Below are positions 5,468 to 11,012 of a stretch of DNA of 11,012 nt, piece by piece (the first letter of the stretch is position 1; every line of letters starts with the position of its first letter). The position numbers and the translations under genes are program-made. The notes beneath the pieces are model-generated. The model worked only from the letters and a program-made list of their open reading frames with translations, was not told the DNA's origin and made no database searches. The stretch spans positions 1 to 11,012 of the forward strand of contig JAEDNJ010000036.1 in NCBI GenBank assembly GCA_016302525.1, given 5' to 3'. The DNA comes from Phascolarctobacterium sp. Its GTDB lineage: Bacteria > Bacillota > Negativicutes > Acidaminococcales > Acidaminococcaceae.

Positions 5468-6427
5468 ATGTCTAAAGCAAATGTATCACTTGGTGGTAAA
5501 GACATTTTGGACATCGCTAGCTTAAGCGTTGACGAAATTGAGCTGATTATGAAAACCGCTGGGGAAATGAAGAAGGTTTTAAAGAGAGATATCAAAAAGC
5601 TGCCCTCTCTGCGCGGTAAATCTATTATTACGCTTTTCTATGAGAACAGTACCCGTACTCGTACCTCCTTTGAAATTGCAGGTAAATATCTGGGTGCTGA
5701 TGTAGTTAATATCAGTGCTAGTGGCTCTAGTGTTGTTAAGGGCGAGTGCCTGCGAGATACCATCCTGACTGTACAGAATATGGATTGTGATGCTATTATC
5801 ATGCGCCATCCTATTGAAGGCGCTGCTAAATTTGCTGCCGAGGTGGCTAAGCCCGTCATTATCAATGCTGGTGATGGTGCGCACGCTCATCCCTCTCAGG
5901 CTCTGCTGGATCTGTTCACCATTCGTGAGGACGGCAAAAAGGATTTAACCGGCAAAAAGATTGCTATTGTAGGCGATATTCTCTATAGCCGTGTAGCTCG
6001 TTCTAACATTGCTATGTGGAATAAAATGGGGGCTGATGTGCATGTAGCTGGTCCTATGACGCTTATGCCGCAATGCATTGCCGACCTGGGCGTAACTGTA
6101 CACAAGCGAGTTGAGGAGGCTATTGAAGGCGCAGAGGTTATTGATGTGCTGCGTATCCAATTAGAGCGTCAAAAGAATGGTTTGTTCCCCACTACTCGTG
6201 AATATGCTCGTATCTTTGGTATTAATGAAAAACGCCTGGCTTTAGCTAAGCCTGATGTTACCCTGCTGCACCCTGGTCCGATGAACCGTGGTCTGGAAAT
6301 TTCCTGGGAGGCAGGCTACTGCGATAATGCGCGTATTCGTGATGAGGTTAACAATGGTGTAGCAGTTCGTATGGCTCTCGAATTCTTGACCATTATGGGA
6401 GGTAAGCAAGTTGAAAACATTGATTAA
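5468..6427 (+). CDS. pyrB: Aspartate carbamoyltransferase catalytic subunit
   Basis: It condenses carbamoyl phosphate with aspartate to give carbamoyl aspartate, the first committed step of pyrimidine synthesis, in the cytoplasm. The 319-residue length is normal for a catalytic chain. Residues 61-68 (STRTRTSF) are the carbamoyl-phosphate loop. S87/K91 in SGSSVVKGE correspond to the mobile loop that reaches the neighbouring subunit, and HPSQALLD (from 141) is the second binding signature. LLHPGPMNRG near the C-terminus is the aspartate-side motif. The ATG follows AAGGAGG (5454-5460) at seven bases. It is the first gene of the operon, directly behind the PyrR attenuator, and overlaps pyrC by 17 bases. 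No regulatory chain pyrI follows, so the enzyme is probably the unregulated trimer type with control at the RNA level. Confidence 0.97.
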   Translation: MSKANVSLGGKDILDIASLSVDEIELIMKTAGEMKKVLKRDIKKLPSLRGKSIITLFYENSTRTRTSFEIAGKYLGADVVNISASGSSVVKGECLRDTILTVQNMDCDAIIMRHPIEGAAKFAAEVAKPVIINAGDGAHAHPSQALLDLFTIREDGKKDLTGKKIAIVGDILYSRVARSNIAMWNKMGADVHVAGPMTLMPQCIADLGVTVHKRVEEAIEGAEVIDVLRIQLERQKNGLFPTTREYARIFGINEKRLALAKPDVTLLHPGPMNRGLEISWEAGYCDNARIRDEVNNGVAVRMALEFLTIMGGKQVENID

Positions 6428-7697
6428 AAATGGCAGGGTTGTTGATCCTAGTCAAAATATAGATGCAGTTTTAGATATTTTAGTTGAAGACGGCAAAATT
6501 GCTTCTCTGGGCGCAAATCTGGAGGCAGCAGATGCCGAGGTTTATGATGCTTCTGGTCTTGTAGTTACTCCTGGTCTCATTGATATGCACACCCATCTTC
6601 GTGAGCCCGGCCTAGAGGCCAAGGAAGATATTATCAGCGGTACTCAAGCCGCAGCTGCTGGCGGTGTGACCACTGTTGCGTGTATGCCTAATACCAAGCC
6701 TGTAATTGATAACTCTATCATCGTAACAGGTATTAAGGACCGTGCAGCTCGCGAGGGCTTTGCTCGTGTAGAGGTTGTTGGCTGTATTTCCCAAGGCCAA
6801 AAGGGTGAAGCTCTGGCAGAAATGGGCGACATGACCTTTGCTGGTGCCGTAGGCTTTTCTGATGACGGCCATTATGTAGACAGCTCTCGTACTATGCTGT
6901 TGGCTGCTCGTTATGTTTCTGCCTTTGACAGACCCTTGATGTGCCACGCTATTGACACGGAAATTGACCACATGGGCTATATGCACGAGGGCGTTGTTTC
7001 TGCTCGCACTGGTATTCCTGGCTCTCCTTATATTGCTGAGGACATTGCCGTTGCTCGTGACTGCATTATTGCCGAATATACTGGCGCTCATGTACACATT
7101 TGCCACTGCGCTTCTAAGGGAGCTATTGATATTGTGCGCCAATACAAGGCTAAGGGCGTTAATGTTACCGCTGAATGTACTGTACACCATTTAACCCTGA
7201 CTGATGAGGAATGCTCTGGCTACAGCGCAGTTGCTCGCGTTAACCCGCCGCTGCGTAGTATGGACCATGTAGAGGCTATGCGAGCTGCTGTTTTAGATGG
7301 CACTGTAGACTGCATTGTTACCGACCACAGCCCGCATGCGCATGAAGAAAAGGATGTAGAATTCCGCTATGCTCCGAACGGCTTCACTGGTCTGGAAACC
7401 AGTCTGGGCGTTGTTTTGACCGATTTGTATCACACTGGCATTTTCGATTTAAAGACTATTGTTAGCAAAATGAGCTGTGAGCCGGCTAAGGTATTCAAGC
7501 TGGACCGTGGCACTCTGGCTGTAGGCGCTCCTGCTGATATCACCATTATGGACTTAAACAAGGAATGGACTGTTGATTGCAAGAAATTCTACACCCGTGG
7601 TAAATTTACTCCCTACAATGGCAAGCACTGCAAGGGCAAGGCTGTGGCAACCATGCTAGGCGGCAGATTTGTCATGAAGGATGGTATTGTAGGCTAA
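6411..7697 (+). CDS. pyrC: Dihydroorotase, class I (TTG start)
   Basis: It cyclises carbamoyl aspartate to dihydroorotate with a metal-dependent amidohydrolase fold. The 428-residue length fits class I bacterial dihydroorotases. Metal and active-site residues visible are H60 and H62 in MHTHLREPG, D151/D152 in GFSDDGH, H179 in MCHAID, H232 in HICHCAS, and D305/H306 in VTDHSPH. This matches the spacing of Aquifex-type enzymes, which bind zinc through these histidines and aspartates. The start is TTG at 6411: GGGAGGT (6397-6403) sits seven bases before it, and the protein then begins with the typical KTLIKNGRVVDPSQ. It overlaps the end of pyrB by 17 bases, so translation is likely coupled. A 51-base gap with a stem-loop separates it from pyrK. 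Confidence 0.97.
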   Translation: MKTLIKNGRVVDPSQNIDAVLDILVEDGKIASLGANLEAADAEVYDASGLVVTPGLIDMHTHLREPGLEAKEDIISGTQAAAAGGVTTVACMPNTKPVIDNSIIVTGIKDRAAREGFARVEVVGCISQGQKGEALAEMGDMTFAGAVGFSDDGHYVDSSRTMLLAARYVSAFDRPLMCHAIDTEIDHMGYMHEGVVSARTGIPGSPYIAEDIAVARDCIIAEYTGAHVHICHCASKGAIDIVRQYKAKGVNVTAECTVHHLTLTDEECSGYSAVARVNPPLRSMDHVEAMRAAVLDGTVDCIVTDHSPHAHEEKDVEFRYAPNGFTGLETSLGVVLTDLYHTGIFDLKTIVSKMSCEPAKVFKLDRGTLAVGAPADITIMDLNKEWTVDCKKFYTRGKFTPYNGKHCKGKAVATMLGGRFVMKDGIVG

Positions 7698-7717
7698 GCT
7701 GTAATCTATGGGAGAAG

Positions 7718-7750
7718 ATAAGTCGTTCTATTGTGGAGGAGAAGACTTAT
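7718..7750 (+). promoter_or_regulatory. Stem-loop enclosing the pyrK ribosome binding site
   Basis: ATAAGTC (7718-7724) and TTCT (7726-7729) pair with AGAAGACTTAT (7740-7750), giving eleven pairs with a single bulged G (7725). The ten-base loop ends in the Shine-Dalgarno GGAGG (7735-7739), and the A and T of the pyrK ATG (7749-7751) form the stem base. Such a fold would limit ribosome access to pyrK unless melted, for example by coupling with pyrC translation. Whether it is used for regulation is unknown. Confidence 0.55.
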
Positions 7751-8516
7751 GGCAAAAAGTATTGTGATTGGCGAGGTTGTAGCCCAAGTGCAGCTCAATG
7801 CCAATACAAAATTATTAGAAATCTATGCACCAGAGCTGGCCAATAGCGCTGCTCCGGGGCAGTTTGTAAATGTTAAGGTATCTAAGCACTCTGCACCGCT
7901 GCTGCGCCGTCCCTTTGGTGTGGCGGCAGTAGACAAGGCTAAGGGAACCTTCTGCCTGATTTATCGTATTTTAGGCGAGGGCACCCATATGCTGGAGGAA
8001 TATGCTGCTGGTGACAAGCTGGACATTGTGGGACCCTTAGGTCATGGCTTTGCTATGGAAGCAAAGAAGCCTCTCTTAGTTGGTGGCGGTACTGGCTTAG
8101 CGCCTCTGCACTATTTGGCTATGGGCTTTGGTGCTGGCAAAACAGATGTCCTCATGGGCGGCAGAACTGCTACCGAGCTTTTCTGGACCAGGCTGTATAA
8201 GGATCTGAGTGCTAATGTATTTACTACTACGGATGACGGCAGCATGGGCGCCAAGGGAACTGTTATGGTGCTGCTGGACGAGCTGCTGGCTAAGGGCGGC
8301 TATGATGTCGTTTATGTGTGCGGTCCCGTACCTATGATGCGTGCTGTTGCTGAGGCCTGCACTAAGGCCGGCATAAAATGTCAGGTATCCTTGGAAAAGT
8401 ATATGGCCTGTGGCTTGGGTGCCTGCTTATCCTGTGCCTGCGAGGGCATTGGCAAGCGCTTGAAGGTGTGCAAGGATGGCCCGGTTTTCTGGGCTGAGGA
8501 GGTAGGAGAATGGTAA
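7749..8516 (+). CDS. pyrK: Dihydroorotate dehydrogenase electron transfer subunit
   Basis: PyrK joins PyrD to form the heterotetrameric class 1B dihydroorotate dehydrogenase and passes electrons from the PyrD FMN through a 2Fe-2S cluster and FAD to NAD+. The 255-residue product has the ferredoxin-reductase order. The FAD-binding beta barrel carries LRRPFGV and the segment YRILGEGT, the NAD-binding domain carries [11 protein letters not shown], and YVCGPVPMM precedes the C-terminal cluster. The cluster ligands are C221-x4-C226-x2-C229-x11-C241. ATG at 7749 is chosen because GGAGG (7735-7739) lies nine bases upstream; the frame stays open to a TTG at 7731, which would precede the ribosome site. 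The 3' end overlaps pyrD by seven bases, consistent with coupled translation of the two partners. Confidence 0.95.
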   Translation: MAKSIVIGEVVAQVQLNANTKLLEIYAPELANSAAPGQFVNVKVSKHSAPLLRRPFGVAAVDKAKGTFCLIYRILGEGTHMLEEYAAGDKLDIVGPLGHGFAMEAKKPLLVGGGTGLAPLHYLAMGFGAGKTDVLMGGRTATELFWTRLYKDLSANVFTTTDDGSMGAKGTVMVLLDELLAKGGYDVVYVCGPVPMMRAVAEACTKAGIKCQVSLEKYMACGLGACLSCACEGIGKRLKVCKDGPVFWAEEVGEW

Positions 8517-9469
8517 AATCTTTATATGATGGCCGTTTAGCAGTGAATATTGCTGGCATGAAGATGCAAACTCCTGTTACCACCGGCTCTGGTACCTTTG
8601 GCTTTGGTCTGGAATTTACCGATTTTCTGGATTTGGAAAAGGTGGGCGCTGTCTGCGTAAAGGGCACCTCCTTAGAGCCTGCCAAGGGCAACAAGGGCCA
8701 GCGTGCAGTTGAAACTCCCTCTGGTATGCTCAACTGCATTGGCTTGGAAAACCCTGGCAGCAAGGTGTTTTTAGAGCAAACCCTGCCGCAATTACGCAAA
8801 TACAATGTACCTATAATTGTTAATATTTATGGTCATACACCTGAGGAATATGGTGCTGTAGCTAAGGCTGTAGATGTAGACGGCGTAGATGCTGTGGAAA
8901 TCAATATTTCCTGCCCCAATGTTAAAGAGGGCGGCATTGTCTTTGGCACTGTGCCTGAAGCTGCTGCTGAGGTTGTGAGAGCTGTTAAGGCTAATACTAG
9001 CAAGATGGTTATTACCAAGCTGAGCCCTAATGTTACGGATATTGTGACTATGGCGAAGGCTGTAGAAGAGGCTGGCACAGATGCTATTTCTATGATTAAT
9101 ACTCTGCTGGGCACAAAGATTGACATTGAGCGTCAACGCCCTGTCTTAGGCAATGTCACGGGCGGCTTAAGTGGTCCTGCTGTGCGGCCAGTAGCTGTAA
9201 GACTGGTTTATCAGGTGGCTCAGGCTGTGCATGTGCCTATTATTGGCATGGGCGGCATTATGTGTGCTGAGGATGCTATCGAATTTATGCTGGCAGGTGC
9301 AAGCGCAGTTGCAGTTGGTACTGCTAACTTTGTAAATCCTGCTATTGCAGAAACTATTGCCCACGGTATGCTGGCTTATTGCGACAGACATGGCGTGCAA
9401 AATATTGAAGAGATTGTGGGACTGGCTCTGCCCAATGGCAAGGCTAGTATGCCCCTTTATAATAAATAA
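8510..9469 (+). CDS. pyrD: Dihydroorotate dehydrogenase catalytic subunit, class 1B
   Basis: It oxidises dihydroorotate to orotate on FMN and works with PyrK, using NAD+ as acceptor. The 319-residue product is the soluble class 1 type, without an N-terminal membrane helix. The catalytic base is C135 in NISCPNV; cysteine here is typical of class 1, whereas class 2 uses serine. Other signatures are [30 protein letters not shown] and the phosphate-binding IGMGGI and [10 protein letters not shown] segments. The ATG overlaps the end of pyrK and is preceded by GAGGAGGT. The adjacency of pyrK and the Cys active site together make the 1B assignment firm. Confidence 0.97.
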   Translation: MVKSLYDGRLAVNIAGMKMQTPVTTGSGTFGFGLEFTDFLDLEKVGAVCVKGTSLEPAKGNKGQRAVETPSGMLNCIGLENPGSKVFLEQTLPQLRKYNVPIIVNIYGHTPEEYGAVAKAVDVDGVDAVEINISCPNVKEGGIVFGTVPEAAAEVVRAVKANTSKMVITKLSPNVTDIVTMAKAVEEAGTDAISMINTLLGTKIDIERQRPVLGNVTGGLSGPAVRPVAVRLVYQVAQAVHVPIIGMGGIMCAEDAIEFMLAGASAVAVGTANFVNPAIAETIAHGMLAYCDRHGVQNIEEIVGLALPNGKASMPLYNK

Positions 9470-9503
9470 TAGTATTGTGTCGTTTTTATGAAGGAGATTG
9501 ACA

Positions 9504-10217
9504 ATGTCCGATGATAGACTGATTGTGGCGCTGGATTTCCCCACTATGGAGCAGGCTGTGGCTTGTGTGGAAGAATGCGGTGAGGCTGTAAGCCATTACA
9601 AGGTAGGCATGGAGCTTTTCTATGCTGCTGGTGCTCCGATGATTACCTATTTAAAAGAGCAGGGTAAGCATATTTTCCTGGACCTCAAGCTGCAGGATAT
9701 TCCTAATACTGTTGCTCATGCTCTCATGGTTTTGAGCGATTTGGGTGCAGATATGATGAATGTGCATGCTGTAGGCGGCAAAAAGATGATGGCAGAGGCT
9801 GTCAAGGCTGTGCGTGAGGCTGCAGCTAAGGCTGGCAGACCAGCTCCGAAGCTGATTGCTGTTACTATTTTGACCAGCATGGATGATGAGCAATATGCAG
9901 ACCTGAATTATAATAATACTATTGCTGAGCAGGTTATTGCTTTGGCAAAGCTGGCTAAGGAGGCTGGCATGGATGGCGTTGTTGCTTCTCCACGTGAGGC
10001 AGCTGGCATTCGTGAGGCCTGCGGACCCGACTTTTTGATTGTAACTCCGGGCGTGCGTCCTGCTGGCGCTTCCTTGGATGACCAAAGCCGCGTAGCAACT
10101 CCTGCAGGAGCCTTTAAAAATGGATCTTCGCACATTGTTGTTGGTCGTCCTATTACGAAGGCAGAGAATAGAAAGGCTGCTGCTGAGGCTATTGTAGCAG
10201 AAATTGCTGGTGTTTAA
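9504..10217 (+). CDS. pyrF: Orotidine 5'-phosphate decarboxylase
   Basis: It decarboxylates OMP to UMP, the last step of the pathway. The 237-residue product is a single TIM-barrel domain of the short bacterial type. The catalytic set is visible: D11 in VALDFP, K33 in HYKVGMELF, and the tetrad-like D60, K62 and D65 in LDLKLQDIPNT. Phosphate-binding motifs VTPGVRPAG and IVVGRPI follow near the C-terminus. ATG at 9504 follows AAGGAGA (9491-9497); the TTG at 9498 would overlap that site and is rejected. The gap from pyrD is 34 bases. The stop codon abuts the ribosome site of the next gene. Confidence 0.97.
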   Translation: MSDDRLIVALDFPTMEQAVACVEECGEAVSHYKVGMELFYAAGAPMITYLKEQGKHIFLDLKLQDIPNTVAHALMVLSDLGADMMNVHAVGGKKMMAEAVKAVREAAAKAGRPAPKLIAVTILTSMDDEQYADLNYNNTIAEQVIALAKLAKEAGMDGVVASPREAAGIREACGPDFLIVTPGVRPAGASLDDQSRVATPAGAFKNGSSHIVVGRPITKAENRKAAAEAIVAEIAGV

Positions 10218-10228
10218 GGAGAAGAGCT

Positions 10229-10438
10229 ATGCCCTATGTAAATATTAAAATTACCCGTGAGGGCAATGTTACTCCAGAGCAGAAAAAGCAGCTTATCGAA
10301 GGGGCTACGGAGCTTCTGCATAGGGTGCTGAACAAGAATACTGCTACTACAGTTGTCGTTATTGACGAGGTTGATACAGATAACTGGGGTATTGGCGGTG
10401 TGCCTGTTACGGAAATAAGAGCGAGATCTAAAAAGTAA
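10229..10438 (+). CDS. 4-oxalocrotonate tautomerase family protein
   Basis: The 69-residue product belongs to the small tautomerase family that uses the amino-terminal proline, exposed after removal of Met, as the catalytic base. The sequence starts MPYVNIKITRE, giving Pro1 after processing. It also has the family's IDEVDTDNWGIGG segment, which carries the aromatic and glycine residues that line the pocket and pack the hexamer. The length is a little above the usual 60-65. The Arg that follows the first strand in the Pseudomonas enzyme has no obvious exact counterpart; R9 and the C-terminal arginines (IRARSKK) are candidates. GGAGA (10218-10222) precedes the ATG by six bases and touches the pyrF stop, and pyrE starts 18 bases downstream, so it is firmly inside the operon. 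Its substrate is unknown, and no role for it in pyrimidine synthesis is known to me. Confidence 0.88.
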   Translation: MPYVNIKITREGNVTPEQKKQLIEGATELLHRVLNKNTATTVVVIDEVDTDNWGIGGVPVTEIRARSKK

Positions 10439-10456
10439 TTTGAAGGGAGAATTCAT

Positions 10457-11012
10457 ATGGAACCGTTATTAGAAAAAGATGTAATGAAAATGCTGGAAGA
10501 GACTGAAGCTGTGCTGCATGGCCACTTTTTACTGACCTCTGGCCTGCATAGCCCTATGTATGTAGAAAAATTTAATGTGCTGCAGCACCCTAAATATACG
10601 GAAAGACTGTGTCAGGAAATCGCTCGCCGTTATGAAAACGATAACATCGAGCTGGTTGTAGGCCCTGTAACTGGCGGTATTCTGCTGGCTCACGAGGTTG
10701 GCAAGGCTCTGGGTACCCGTGCTATCTTCACCGAGCGTGAAAACGGCAAGATGACCCTGCGCCGTGGCTTCCAAATTCCTGCTGGCACTCGTGTTTTAGT
10801 GGTAGAGGACATTGTTACCACTGGTGGCAGTGTTAAAGAGGTTATGGAGGTTGTGAAAGAGCATGGTGGCGAACTAGTAGGCGTAGGCCTCTTAGTTGAC
10901 CGCAGCGGCGGCAAGGTTGACTTTGGTATTCGTACCGAAGCACTCTTGCACCTGTCCGTAGAAACCTTCCAACCGGACAACTGCCCTCTGTGTGCAGCTG
11001 GCAAGGAATTCA
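10457..11012 (+). CDS. pyrE: Orotate phosphoribosyltransferase, 3' end cut by window edge
   Basis: It adds orotate to PRPP to make OMP, the step before PyrF. The 185 codons present lack a stop; the usual length is about 190-200, so only a few C-terminal residues are missing. The PRPP-binding signature LVVEDIVTTGGSV is seen with E117, D118 and T121-T122-G123. FTEREN and the Arg-rich LRRGF segment form the catalytic loop side, and LTSGLHSP lies near the N-terminus. The C-terminal CPLCAAG motif is typical of the longer crenarchaeal/Bacillota-like subfamily rather than the E. coli form. ATG at 10457 follows AAGGGAGA (10443-10450) at six bases. It is the last visible gene of the operon. Confidence 0.95.
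   Translation, partial: MEPLLEKDVMKMLEETEAVLHGHFLLTSGLHSPMYVEKFNVLQHPKYTERLCQEIARRYENDNIELVVGPVTGGILLAHEVGKALGTRAIFTERENGKMTLRRGFQIPAGTRVLVVEDIVTTGGSVKEVMEVVKEHGGELVGVGLLVDRSGGKVDFGIRTEALLHLSVETFQPDNCPLCAAGKEF

Noticed and set aside
6612..7190. Long open frame on the minus strand opposite pyrC (192 codons)
   Set aside because: It lies wholly antisense to a clear dihydroorotase, has no ribosome site and its translation resembles no protein family. It is a by-product of the codon bias of pyrC.
7731..7748. Upstream TTG start for pyrK
   Set aside because: It would begin before the GGAGG that serves the ATG at 7749, and the added residues (MWRRRL) are not typical of PyrK.
9651..10133. Open frame on the minus strand opposite pyrF (160 codons)
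   Set aside because: It is antisense to a gene with all catalytic residues intact, and its composition (many Ser, His, Asn, Ile) is that of a shadow frame.
10690..11004. Open frame on the minus strand opposite pyrE (104 codons)
   Set aside because: It overlaps a confidently identified phosphoribosyltransferase and has no independent start signal or recognisable family.
1..11012. Insertion sequence, prophage, CRISPR array or toxin-antitoxin pair
   Set aside because: No transposase, integrase, phage or toxin-like frame and no regularly spaced repeats were seen; genes and gaps are accounted for by housekeeping functions.

Overview
The window looks like a chromosomal segment of an anaerobic, moderately low-GC bacterium of the Bacillota. 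Three things point there: a one-piece tmRNA with a short tag ending in ALAA, a rubrerythrin, and a pyrimidine operon with the NAD-linked PyrK/PyrD(1B) pair behind a PyrR-type RNA attenuator. The protein style and gene set would fit a Negativicutes member (Acidaminococcaceae-like), but that placement is inference from impression, not a search.

Layout. Positions 1-336 (minus) are an almost complete tmRNA gene (ssrA), cut at its 3' end by the window edge, with a near-consensus promoter at 430-458. About 400 bases without a protein gene follow; they hold the tmRNA leader and the promoter and leader of an AEC-family transporter (740-1663, plus). A monocistronic-looking rubrerythrin (1874-2410) follows. 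After a strong hairpin terminator comes a protein joining a small rubredoxin domain to a glutamate-synthase-type FMN/3Fe-4S domain (2509-3915). A perfect bidirectional terminator (3917-3958) separates this from a convergent membrane acyltransferase (3967-5097, minus).

The region 5098-5467 holds divergent promoters and a PyrR-dependent attenuator. It leads into a pyrimidine operon on the plus strand: pyrB (5468), pyrC (6411, TTG start, overlapping pyrB), pyrK (7749), pyrD (8510, overlapping pyrK), pyrF (9504), a 4-oxalocrotonate tautomerase family gene (10229) and pyrE (10457, cut by the window end a few residues before its expected stop).

Together pyrB, pyrC, pyrDK, pyrE and pyrF encode every step from carbamoyl phosphate plus aspartate to UMP. 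Carbamoyl phosphate synthetase (carAB) and the regulator pyrR are not in the window and should lie elsewhere. The rubrerythrin and rubredoxin-GltS genes suggest oxidative-stress or thiol/iron redox work in an anaerobe.

I see no mobile element, CRISPR array, phage gene or obvious novel defence system. The most unusual points are the tautomerase inside the pyr operon, the rubredoxin-GltS fusion beside rubrerythrin, a stem-loop enclosing the pyrK ribosome binding site, and competing hairpins in the leader of the AEC transporter.
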